From contig NZ_ANAH02000031.1 in assembly GCF_000335475.2 (NCBI RefSeq), positions 29,637 to 93,636 of the forward strand: a DNA stretch of 64,000 bases, read 5' to 3'. The notes under the pieces were generated by a model. It did no database searches and was not told the origin of the DNA. It saw only the letters and a list, made by a program, of their open reading frames with translations. Source of the stretch: Cystobacter fuscus DSM 2262. GTDB lineage: Bacteria > Myxococcota > Myxococcia > Myxococcales > Myxococcaceae. How positions within the stretch are numbered: position 1 is the stretch's first letter; each line of letters opens with the position of its first letter. Positions 1-8,286 of this stretch are shown one piece after another. Made by a program: the position numbers and the translations under genes.

Positions 1-3000
1 TACGTGCCGGGCTCGCTCAAGCTGTTGAGCGTGGCGACGAGCGACACCCGGGTCCCGGGTCCCCTGACGGACGCCAAGGGCGACGACGTGGGCCACTACG
101 ACGCCGCCTCGCACACCCTCACCGTCTACCTGGGCAAGGGCGCCACCGCCACCAAGGGGGGCCAGCTCAAGGGCGTGCTCGTCCCCGGGGACGTGGCCGA
201 GAGCACCAGCATCTCCTTCCAGACGAAGGTCAGGTCCGACGCCCCCAACGGCAAGGTGGAGAACCAGGCCATCATCACGGCCGGCGGCGTGCTGGGCATC
301 GAGCCCGTGGACACCCCCTCGCGCAACCCGGATGGGCAGGGCCCCACGAACATCGAGATCGCCATCGTCCCCAGGCCCGTCATCCAGACGCCGGCCCAGG
401 GCTCCACCGTGTCGACCGCGCAGCCCACGTACAGCGGCACCGCGTTGCCGGGCACCACGGTCACCGTCTACGAGAACAACACCGCCCTCTGCACCGCCAC
501 GACCACTCCCGCGGGAACCTGGTCCTGCGTCTCGACGAGCCTGAACGATGGCGGCCACACCGTCACGGCGGTGGCCACGAACGATGAGGGAACGAGTGAT
601 CCGTCGACGCCTCGCACCTTCACGGTGGACACGCTGAAGCCGACGCCCCCCACCATCACGGCGCCCACGGCCAATGCCGTTCTCACCACGCAGCGCCCCA
701 CCTTCGAAGGCACCGCCGAGCCCAACTCCATGGTCATCGTGAGCGTCGATGGTCAGGTGATTGGCCGCACCACCGCCGACAGCGCGGGCAAGTGGTGGAT
801 CATCTCGACCCTGCTCGCGGATGGCCCCCACACCGTCAGCGCCACGTCGCAGGACGCGGCGGGCAACCGCAGCGACGCCACGAGCGTCCCCTTCTCCATC
901 GACGCCAAACCGCCCGACACGGTGATCGTCACGTCACCGCCAGCCAATGGCACGAGCCGTATCGCCAACTTCACGTTCACCGGGGCCGCACCGGCCAGCG
1001 CCATCCAAAGCTTCGACTGCAGCCTCAACGGCGCCACGTTCGTCAAGTGCTCGGACGCGAGCTTCAGCAATGGCGCCTATCGGGGCTCCTATGAGTACAA
1101 GGATCTGCCCGATGGCCGGTACACCTTCCGCGTCCGCGCCCGCACCTTCACTGGCGCCGTGGACGTGACCCCGGCCCAGTGGACCTGGGTGGTTGGTCTC
1201 GACAGCGACGGCGATGGCCTCCCCAACACCATCGAGGACAAGAACAACAACGGCACCGTCGACCCGGGCGAGACCGACCCGAACAACCCCGACTCCGACG
1301 GGGACGGCATCAAGGATGGCGTCGAGGACGCCAACGGCAATGGCATCTTGGATCCGGACGAGACCGACCCGCTCAACCCCGACTCCGATGGCGACGGCAT
1401 CAAGGATGGCGTCGAGGACACGAACCACAACGGCACCCGCGACCCGGGCGAGACCGACCCGCGCAACCCCGACTCCGATAGCGGTGGCGTGCCGGATGGC
1501 ATCGAGGACGCGAACCACAACGGCACCGTCGACCCGGGCGAGACCAACCCGCGCGACGCCTCGGATGACGTCACGCGCGACTCCGACGGGGACGGCATCA
1601 TCGACGTCATCGAGAAGGCGACGAACACCGACCCCAACAATCCCGACACCGATGGGGACGGCATCCTCGATGGCATCGAGGACAGGAACCACAACGGCTC
1701 CGTGGACCCGGGCGAGACCGACCCGCGCAAGACCGACTCCGATGGGGACGGCATCTCCGATGGCCTCGAGGACAAGAACCACGACGGCTCCGTGAACCCG
1801 GGCGAGACCGATCCGCGCAAGACCGACTCCGATGCGGATGGCCTGCCCGATGGCCTCGAGGACAAGAACCACGACGGCACCGTCGACCCGGGCGAGACCG
1901 ACCCGCGCAACCCCGACACCGACGGTGGCGGAGTGATCGACGGCGCCGAGGACAAGAACCACAACGGCCAGGTGGACGAGGGCGAGACCGACCCGCTCAA
2001 CCCCGCGGATGACGACCCCACGCGCGACTCCGACGAGGACGGCATCACCGACAACATCGAGGTCGCCACGGGCACGGATCCGAACAACCCGGACACCGAC
2101 GGGGACGGCATCCTCGATGGCGTCGAGGACAAGAACCACAACGGCACCCGCGACCCCGGCGAGACCGATCCGCTCGATCCCGCGGATGACAAATTCGCGA
2201 CGGACTCGGACGGGGACGGCCTCTCCGACGGGGTCGAGATCGACAACGGCACGGATCCGAACAACCCGGACACCGACGGCGATGGTCTCTCCGACGGCGA
2301 GGAGGACGCGAACCACAACGGCACCGTGGATGACGGCGAGACCGACCCGCGCAACCCCGACACCGATGGGGGTGGCACGTCCGACGGCGATGAGAAGAAG
2401 GCCCACACCAACCCGCTGGATGGCAACGATGACCTGCTGATCGGCGGCCGGGGTTGCAGCACCTCGGGCGGCAGTCCGCTCGCGTGGCTGACCATGGCCC
2501 TGCTCGGCCTGCCGTGGCTGCGCTCGCGGCGCACGGCCCGTCCGGGCGTGCTCGGGGGACTGCTGGGGCTCGCCGGCGTGCTGTCCGCTCCGGCGGCGGA
2601 CGCCCAGGTCGTCTCCCCCTCCCCGCTGTCGCGGTCCATCGACGTGCAGCGCTACAAGCCCGGTCCCGGCGCCACGGACATCCTCGGCGTGCACGGCTCG
2701 CGGGTGGACAACCACCTGGGCTGGCACCTCGGCGCCTCGGTCAACTACGCGAGCAATCCACTGGGCTTCTACAACCCGGCCACGGACCGCTACGTCTACG
2801 AGCTCGTCGCGCACCAGGCGACGCTGGATGTGATGGGCTCGCTGTCCCTGTGGAACCGCTTCGAGCTGGGCGTGGTGCTGCCCATCACCTACCAGGCCTC
2901 GGAATCGGAGGCCGGCTTCACGCCCGCCTTCGCGCAAGGGCTGTCGGGCGCGGGCCTCGGCGACGTGCGGCTGGTGCCCAAGCTGAACCTGGTGTCGTCG

Positions 3001-4350
3001 GAGAACTTCGGCCTGGGCCTCGTCGTCCCCGTGCTGCTGCCCAGCGCGGGAGGCGAGGCGTTCCGCGGCGGCGCGGGCGTGAGCGCCCGGCCCCAGCTCG
3101 TCGTGGAGTGGGGCCGTGACAAGGGCGCGCGGCTGGTGGCCAACCTGGGCGCCAACATCCAGCGCCAGGAGCAGCTGCGCAACCTGCGCACCGGCACCGA
3201 GCTGATGTACGCCCTGGGCGCGCAGCTCCCCTTCACCGAGAAGCTCGCGCTGCGGGCCAACCTCGCGGGCTCGTACGGGTTGAACTACACGGGCTTCGGG
3301 GCGCTGCCGCTGGAGGTGCTCGCGGCGTTGCAGTACCGCTTCTCGCCCGGAGTGTCGGCCCACGTGGGCGGTGGCCCGGGCCTCACCCGGGGCTACGGCA
3401 CGCCGGCCTTCCGCGTCTTCGCGGGCATCGACTGGCACCAGCCCGGCGAGCGCGCCTCGGCCGCTCCCAAGGCCACACCCGTTGAAGAGACCGCTCCCGA
3501 GGCCGCTCCCACGGACGAGACCGCTCCCGCCACCGCTCCCGTCGACACGGACGGCGATGGCATCCCGGACACGGCCGACAAGTGCCCCACGAAGGCCGAG
3601 GACAAGGACGGCTTCGAGGACCAGGATGGCTGCCCGGATCGGGACAACGACAAGGATGGGCGTCCGGACGTGACCGACCGGTGCCCGAACGAGCCCGAGA
3701 CGGTCAATGGCTTCCAGGACGAGGACGGGTGCCCGGATGCCTCGACCAGGGACTCGGATGGGGATGGGCTGCTGGACTCGAAGGACAAGTGCCCCCTGCA
3801 GGCCGAGGACAAGGACGGCTTCCAGGACGAGGATGGCTGCCCGGATCCGGACAATGATCAGGACGGCGTGCCGGACGCGAAGGACCAGTGCCCGAACGAG
3901 CCCGAGGTCATCAACGGCGTGAAGGACGAGGACGGCTGCCCGGACCAGGGCAAGTCCAAGGTGCGCCTGGAGTCCAACCGCATCGTCATCCTGGACAAGG
4001 TGTATTTCGCCACGGCCAGGGACGTCATCCTGCCCAAGTCGTTCAGCCTGCTGAAGCAGGTGGCCTCGGTGCTCAAGGCCAACCCGCGGATCGAGCTGCT
4101 GCGCGTGGAGGGCCACACGGACAACCAGGGCAATGACGCGAGCAACCTGCGGCTGTCCCAGCGCCGCGCGGACAAGGTGCGTGCCTTCCTCGTTCGCGAG
4201 GGCATCGCCGGGGAGCGGCTGGATGCCGTGGGGTTTGGCGAGACGCGGCCGGTGGACGACAACAAGAAGGCGGCGGGCCGGGAGAACAACCGCCGCGTCG
4301 AGTTCAACATCCTGAAGATGAACGGGCAGGACGTGCGGAACAACCCGTAA
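1..4350 (+). CDS. Surface repeat protein fused to OmpA-family outer-membrane protein (5' partial)
   Basis: The reading frame is open from the left edge, so the N-terminus is missing. Visible in order: a DUF11-like beta domain (to about base 360); two bacterial Ig-like domains (about 385-900) and a further beta domain (about 905-1190); about 14 Asp-rich thrombospondin type 3 units (1198-2430); a Gly-Cys-Ser motif followed by a hydrophobic stretch and Arg pair (2452-2540) that looks like a MYXO-CTERM sorting tail; a second hydrophobic stretch ending in a signal-peptidase-like Ala-Asp-Ala/Gln site (about 2545-2610); a beta-barrel-like section (2611-3440); a second set of TSP3 repeats with Cys-Pro pairs (3544-3945); and a C-terminal OmpA peptidoglycan-binding domain (about 3970-4340) with the GHTDNQG and RRVEFNI motifs. 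OmpA-like proteins anchor the outer membrane to peptidoglycan, and TSP3 repeats bind calcium. The tail-plus-signal-peptide arrangement inside one frame is odd and is discussed as a finding. Confidence 0.85.
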   Translation, partial: YVPGSLKLLSVATSDTRVPGPLTDAKGDDVGHYDAASHTLTVYLGKGATATKGGQLKGVLVPGDVAESTSISFQTKVRSDAPNGKVENQAIITAGGVLGIEPVDTPSRNPDGQGPTNIEIAIVPRPVIQTPAQGSTVSTAQPTYSGTALPGTTVTVYENNTALCTATTTPAGTWSCVSTSLNDGGHTVTAVATNDEGTSDPSTPRTFTVDTLKPTPPTITAPTANAVLTTQRPTFEGTAEPNSMVIVSVDGQVIGRTTADSAGKWWIISTLLADGPHTVSATSQDAAGNRSDATSVPFSIDAKPPDTVIVTSPPANGTSRIANFTFTGAAPASAIQSFDCSLNGATFVKCSDASFSNGAYRGSYEYKDLPDGRYTFRVRARTFTGAVDVTPAQWTWVVGLDSDGDGLPNTIEDKNNNGTVDPGETDPNNPDSDGDGIKDGVEDANGNGILDPDETDPLNPDSDGDGIKDGVEDTNHNGTRDPGETDPRNPDSDSGGVPDGIEDANHNGTVDPGETNPRDASDDVTRDSDGDGIIDVIEKATNTDPNNPDTDGDGILDGIEDRNHNGSVDPGETDPRKTDSDGDGISDGLEDKNHDGSVNPGETDPRKTDSDADGLPDGLEDKNHDGTVDPGETDPRNPDTDGGGVIDGAEDKNHNGQVDEGETDPLNPADDDPTRDSDEDGITDNIEVATGTDPNNPDTDGDGILDGVEDKNHNGTRDPGETDPLDPADDKFATDSDGDGLSDGVEIDNGTDPNNPDTDGDGLSDGEEDANHNGTVDDGETDPRNPDTDGGGTSDGDEKKAHTNPLDGNDDLLIGGRGCSTSGGSPLAWLTMALLGLPWLRSRRTARPGVLGGLLGLAGVLSAPAADAQVVSPSPLSRSIDVQRYKPGPGATDILGVHGSRVDNHLGWHLGASVNYASNPLGFYNPATDRYVYELVAHQATLDVMGSLSLWNRFELGVVLPITYQASESEAGFTPAFAQGLSGAGLGDVRLVPKLNLVSSENFGLGLVVPVLLPSAGGEAFRGGAGVSARPQLVVEWGRDKGARLVANLGANIQRQEQLRNLRTGTELMYALGAQLPFTEKLALRANLAGSYGLNYTGFGALPLEVLAALQYRFSPGVSAHVGGGPGLTRGYGTPAFRVFAGIDWHQPGERASAAPKATPVEETAPEAAPTDETAPATAPVDTDGDGIPDTADKCPTKAEDKDGFEDQDGCPDRDNDKDGRPDVTDRCPNEPETVNGFQDEDGCPDASTRDSDGDGLLDSKDKCPLQAEDKDGFQDEDGCPDPDNDQDGVPDAKDQCPNEPEVINGVKDEDGCPDQGKSKVRLESNRIVILDKVYFATARDVILPKSFSLLKQVASVLKANPRIELLRVEGHTDNQGNDASNLRLSQRRADKVRAFLVREGIAGERLDAVGFGETRPVDDNKKAAGRENNRRVEFNILKMNGQDVRNNP
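1198..2430 (+). repeat. Tandem thrombospondin type 3 repeats (about 14 units)
   Basis: About 14 in-frame units, mostly of 30 codons (90 bp), each opening with D-[ST]-D-x-D-G and usually closing with [10 protein letters not shown]. Four shorter units lack the middle part and carry a T-DPNNP core. DNA identity between neighbouring units is high, as expected of slippage or unequal crossing over. Acidic loops of this kind bind calcium in the thrombospondin family. Confidence 0.85.
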
Positions 4351-4376
4351 TCCCCCTTCGGACCCGCTGGACAGGG

Positions 4377-4412
4377 ACGGCGCGGACAGGCGAGATGGCC
4401 TGCCCGCGCCGT
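4377..4412 (+). terminator. Stem-loop terminator after the OmpA-family gene
   Basis: A 9-bp GC stem (4377-4385 with 4404-4412), one internal mismatch, a further 5-bp stem (4387-4391 with 4398-4402) and a 6-nt loop, followed by the pyrimidine-rich run TCGCTTTCGTT. It lies 27 bp after the stop codon of the preceding gene. Confidence 0.6.
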
Positions 4413-4449
4413 TCGCTTTCGTTATGGACCCCCTCGTGAGGAAGAAGCC

Positions 4450-5394
4450 ATGCCGTCCCCCGCCCCCCGCCCAGGCCTCCTGGTGTTGATGGTTCCCTTG
4501 ATGCTCGCGGCGACCCCCCCGTCGCTCCCCTCGCGCGCGAAACAAGACGCCCCGGATACCTTCTCCGGCGTGGAGCGCGTGGTGGCGGTGGGTGACGTGC
4601 ATGGAGACGTGGACGCGCTGAAGGCCGTGCTGAAGCTGGCCGGGCTCATCGACGCGCGAGGGCGCTGGAGCGGGGGCAAGACGCACCTGGTGCAGACGGG
4701 AGACATTCCGGACCGGGGAGACCAGACGCGCGAGGCCTACGAGTTGCTGATGCGGCTGGAGAAGGAGGCGCTCGCCGCGGGCGGACGGGTGCATGCGCTG
4801 CTGGGCAACCACGAGGTGATGAACATGCTCGGGGACCTGCGCTACGCCACGCCGGGCGAGCTGGCCTCGTTCGCGGACCTCGCGAGCGGACCCACCGAGG
4901 GGGGACTCGCCGGGCACCGGACCGCCTACGGGCCCCAGGGACGCTATGGGCGCTGGCTGCGCACCCATGCCGCGGCGGTGCGCATCAACGACACCCTCTT
5001 CGTGCACGGTGGCATCGCCCCCGAGGTGCCCGCCAAGACGCTGGCCGAGCTCAACCAGTGGGTGCGCCAGGACCTGACCGAGGGCCAGCCCCCGGGAGGC
5101 GCGAAGTCCGCGGAGGGGCCGCTGTGGTTTCGGGGCTACGCGCTCGGGGACGAGGGCACGCAGGCGGCGCTCGACACGGTGCTCGCCCGCTTCGGCGCCC
5201 GGCGCATGGTGATGGGCCACACCACCGAGCGCGAGGGGAAGATCCGCACGCGCTGGGGTGGCAAGGCGGTGTTCATCGACACCGGCCTGAGCACCGGCTA
5301 CGGCCACCACCTCGCGGCGCTGGAGCTGCGCTCAGGCAGGCTCACCGCCCTCTACCCCGAGGGCCGCGTGGAGCTGCCGGTCAGCCCCCCCTGA
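4450..5394 (+). CDS. Secreted metallophosphoesterase (Shewanella-like phosphatase type)
   Basis: This 314-residue protein starts with a hydrophobic signal-peptide-like segment (residues 8-21), so it is probably exported. The calcineurin-like fold is marked by GDVHGD (D49, H51, D53), TGDIPDRGD near residue 85, GNHEVMN near 118, and a late GHTT motif before a VFIDTG segment. These supply the two-metal site of protein Ser/Thr phosphatase-like enzymes. The overall pattern is closest to the Shelphs (Shewanella-like) phosphatases. The substrate cannot be read from sequence. It stands alone between the OmpA terminator and the convergent hemW. Confidence 0.85.
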   Translation: MPSPAPRPGLLVLMVPLMLAATPPSLPSRAKQDAPDTFSGVERVVAVGDVHGDVDALKAVLKLAGLIDARGRWSGGKTHLVQTGDIPDRGDQTREAYELLMRLEKEALAAGGRVHALLGNHEVMNMLGDLRYATPGELASFADLASGPTEGGLAGHRTAYGPQGRYGRWLRTHAAAVRINDTLFVHGGIAPEVPAKTLAELNQWVRQDLTEGQPPGGAKSAEGPLWFRGYALGDEGTQAALDTVLARFGARRMVMGHTTEREGKIRTRWGGKAVFIDTGLSTGYGHHLAALELRSGRLTALYPEGRVELPVSPP

Positions 5395-5421
5395 GAAGCA
5401 CCGAGGCAAGCACGGGGGGAC

Positions 5422-6645
5422 TCACAGCAGGCGCGCGCAGATGGCGCTGTGCACGTCCGCGCCCGCGTCGGTGAGCACGAGCCGGGCGCCCTCGAGCCGG
5501 GCGAGGCCATGGCGCACCAGCCGCGCCACCTCCGCCCGGCGGGGTTCGGGGGACTGGCCGTAGCGCGTGCACACCGCTTCCCAGTCCACGCCGGAGCGCA
5601 GCCGCAGCCCCATGGACAGGCGCTCGGCGAAGAGCTCCTCGGGGCCCAGGGCTTCCCGGCTCGCCTCCACCGGCCGGCCCTCCTCCACCGCGCGCAGGTA
5701 CGCTCCCGAGCCGCGCGGGTTCACGTAGCGCGAGCCCTCGGGAGGGGCGCCCGCCGAAGAGGTGAGCCACATGCCCGTGGCCCCCACGCCCAGCGCGAGG
5801 TACTCGCCCCCGGTCCAGTACAGCGCGTTGTGGCGCGAGCTGAACCCCGGCCGGGCATGGTTGGAGATTTCGTAGCGGTGCAGTCCGCCCCCGGCGTAGA
5901 CGTCGCGCACCGTCTGGGCCATCTCCACCACGGCCTCGTCCGAGGGCAGCGCCAGCACGCCCTGGTCGAGCTGCCGGGACAGCGGCGTGGCCACGGCCAG
6001 CACCTCGCGCTCCACCGTCAGCGCGTAGGTGGACAGGTGCTCGGGCTCGAGGGCCACCGCCTGGCGCGCGTCCGCCTCCACCTGCGCGCGCGTCTGGCCG
6101 TGCACGCCATAGATGAAGTCCATGGACACCACGTCGAAGCCCGCGCGCCGGGCCGTCTCGAACGCGGCCACCGCCTGCGCGCCCGAGTGCTCGCGCCCCA
6201 GCGCCTGGAGCGTCTCCGCCTGGAAGGACTGCACGCCCAGCGACAACCGGTTGACGCCCGCGGCCCGGTAGCCCGCGAAACGCCCGGCGTCCGCGAGGCT
6301 CGGGTTGGCTTCCAGGGACACCTCGGCGCCCGGCGCCACGCGCAGCCGCGCCGCCACGCCCTCCAGCACGTGCGCCACCCACCGGGGATGCCACAGGGAC
6401 GGCGTGCCGCCACCGAGGAAGATGGACTCCAGCGTGCGCTCGCGCAGCGACGGGTCCGCCGCGAGCCGCGCGTCCAGCTCCGTGAGCACCGCGCGGGCGT
6501 AGCGCTCCTCGGGCACCTCGCGCACCACCGCCACCGCGAAGTCGCAGTAGGGGCACTTGGACACGCAGTAGGGGAAGTGCACGTACAGCCCGAAGCGCGC
6601 CGCGGGCGTGCCCGTGAGGGCGTCGATGGGACCCGCGAAGTCCAT
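5422..6645 (-). CDS. hemW: Radical SAM heme chaperone HemW (coproporphyrinogen oxidase-like)
   Basis: A 407-residue protein of usual HemW length. Residues 20-35 hold the radical SAM cluster motif YCVSKCPYCDF (CxxxCxxC plus the extra Cys-Asp-Phe typical of HemN/HemW), followed by FLGGGTPS and a Ser-Leu-Glu-Ala-Asn-Pro segment. HemW inserts heme into respiratory enzymes. True coproporphyrinogen dehydrogenase HemN is longer and has a different N-terminus, so HemW is preferred. The start lies only 3 bp after the stop of the coiled-coil gene on the same strand, so the two are probably co-transcribed. Confidence 0.9.
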   Translation of the reverse strand: MDFAGPIDALTGTPAARFGLYVHFPYCVSKCPYCDFAVAVVREVPEERYARAVLTELDARLAADPSLRERTLESIFLGGGTPSLWHPRWVAHVLEGVAARLRVAPGAEVSLEANPSLADAGRFAGYRAAGVNRLSLGVQSFQAETLQALGREHSGAQAVAAFETARRAGFDVVSMDFIYGVHGQTRAQVEADARQAVALEPEHLSTYALTVEREVLAVATPLSRQLDQGVLALPSDEAVVEMAQTVRDVYAGGGLHRYEISNHARPGFSSRHNALYWTGGEYLALGVGATGMWLTSSAGAPPEGSRYVNPRGSGAYLRAVEEGRPVEASREALGPEELFAERLSMGLRLRSGVDWEAVCTRYGQSPEPRRAEVARLVRHGLARLEGARLVLTDAGADVHSAICARLL

Positions 6646-6648
6646 CCC

Positions 6649-8127
6649 CTACTTCGCCTTCTTCAGTTGCGCGAGCTCCGCCTCCAGCCGCGCCACCTTC
6701 ATCTTGTTGCTGGCCGCCGTCTCCAGCGCCAGCTCCGCCACCATCAGCTTGCGCTTCATCGAGGCAACGTCCTCCCGGAGCTGGTCGCGCTCGGCGATCA
6801 CCTCGGCGTCCGGAGCCGGGGCCGGAGCCGGGTTCTTGCGCCGGGCCGTCTCCAGCGCGTCCTCCAGCACCTTCACCCGCTGGCGCAGCCGCTCCGCCTG
6901 GGCCTCGGCCTCGAGTGCCCGACTCTCGGCGCTCTCCTCCTCCGCCCCCTCCTCCGTTTCCTCGGACGGCACCTGCTTCGCGCTCCGGAGCGACTCCAGC
7001 TCCGCCTCCACCTCGGCCAGCGCGCGCGAGAGATCCTGCCGGTCCGCCGTCACCGTGCGCAGCTCATCCTCCAGCCGCGCCACGTTCGCCTCGGCGGACT
7101 CCACCACCTCGCCCAGCGCCGCCACCTCCGACTCCATCCGCTCGCGCAGCCGCTCCACCTCCGCCTCCGCCAGCGCCAGCTTCTCGGAGAGATCCCCGCT
7201 CTCGGCCAGCGCCCCATCCCGCGCGGCCTCCAGCTCCAGGGTGTGCGCGCGCACCTCCTCCAGCGAGTCGCTCGACCACTGGGCATCCGCCAGCAGCGAC
7301 TCCAGCTGCCCCACGCGCACCGACAACCCCGTGCGCTCCGCCGCGGCGAGCTCCCGCTCCCGCTCGGCCTCCTGCAACCGCTCCGCCGTCTGCTCCAGCT
7401 CGGCCAGGGTGGATTGGTACTCGTCCCGGACGGCCTCCAGCGCGCCTTGCGTCTCGAGGTGCTCGGTCACCAGCTCCGACACCCGGTCCTGTGCGAGCGA
7501 CAGCGCTTCCTTCGCTCCGATCAGCTCCTCGGCGAGCGCGCCGCGCGATTCCCGCTCCCGCGTCAGCTCGTCCGACAGCCGCGCCAGCTCCGCTTCCACG
7601 TCGGCGAGCGAGCGCGAGAGATCCTTGCGGTCCTCCTCCACCTGGAGCAGCTCGGCCTCGAGTCGCGCCACCCGGGTCTGCGCCGCGCCGGAGTCCTTCG
7701 AGGCCGGGCGCGTCTTGAGCGAGGCGATTTGCCCCTGGGCCTCCACCAACTGTCCGCGCAGCGTGGTCTCGGAGATGCGCACCGTGCGCAGCTCCGCCTC
7801 CCGCTCCGCGAACAGGGTCCGGGCGCGCTGGAGCGTCTCCACCTTCTGCCGCAGCACGGTGCGGAAGTAGTCCAGCCGCTCCGGGAGGGAACTCTCGGGA
7901 GGAGCGGGCGGCTCGGTGGGCTCGGCGAACGGGTCCGCCGCCCCCGTCGAGGAAGAGGGGCGCGCGGGCATGCGCACGGCGGGCAGGGTCATCGCTGGCC
8001 GGAGCGCCACCGACGTGGACCGGCGCGGGGGCAGCGGAGGAGGCGCGGCCGTGGCGGCCGCCTCCGCGTCCGAGCCTTCCCCCTCTCGTAGCTCGGCAAG
8101 TGGATCCACTTCCTCTGACGACCCCAT
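6649..8127 (-). CDS. Large coiled-coil protein of unknown function
   Basis: A 492-residue soluble protein with no signal peptide or membrane segment. Residues 1-100 are acidic and Pro/Ala/Ser-rich (low complexity). From about residue 105 to the end the sequence is heptad-like, rich in Glu, Leu, Ala and Arg, with recurring blocks of the type LxxxRARLEAEL, that is, an almost continuous coiled coil. Myxobacteria carry many such proteins in motility and cell-polarity roles, but nothing here assigns one. The start was placed at the ATG opening MGSSEEVDPL because upstream codons in the same frame lie opposite the divergent protease gene. It lies directly ahead of hemW with a 3-bp gap. Confidence 0.75.
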   Translation of the reverse strand: MGSSEEVDPLAELREGEGSDAEAAATAAPPPLPPRRSTSVALRPAMTLPAVRMPARPSSSTGAADPFAEPTEPPAPPESSLPERLDYFRTVLRQKVETLQRARTLFAEREAELRTVRISETTLRGQLVEAQGQIASLKTRPASKDSGAAQTRVARLEAELLQVEEDRKDLSRSLADVEAELARLSDELTRERESRGALAEELIGAKEALSLAQDRVSELVTEHLETQGALEAVRDEYQSTLAELEQTAERLQEAERERELAAAERTGLSVRVGQLESLLADAQWSSDSLEEVRAHTLELEAARDGALAESGDLSEKLALAEAEVERLRERMESEVAALGEVVESAEANVARLEDELRTVTADRQDLSRALAEVEAELESLRSAKQVPSEETEEGAEEESAESRALEAEAQAERLRQRVKVLEDALETARRKNPAPAPAPDAEVIAERDQLREDVASMKRKLMVAELALETAASNKMKVARLEAELAQLKKAK

Positions 8128-8286
8128 GTCTTTCCAGGTTACCGCTCGCGCCACGGCTTCTCCACCGAACACCGCTCCCGGCACGAGCCCCGTCCTCCTG
8201 ATTGGTCTCCAGGCATACGACAGGGGGCCCCGAGGGCACCGGGCGCCTTGCCACCCCCTCCTACCAGTGCCAGGGTCGACTGTTCC

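Noticed and set aside
934..5310. A very long open frame on the minus strand opposite the repeat protein
   Set aside because: It is antisense to a protein with clear domains; its content (runs of Val/Gly/Arg/Ala) is the mirror of GC-rich Asp repeats. Such shadow frames are normal at this GC content.
8248..8286. Upstream TTG start of the M16 protease
   Set aside because: It would add MPPPPTSARVDCS, non-conserved low-complexity sequence; the ATG at 8287 begins the M16 domain at once.
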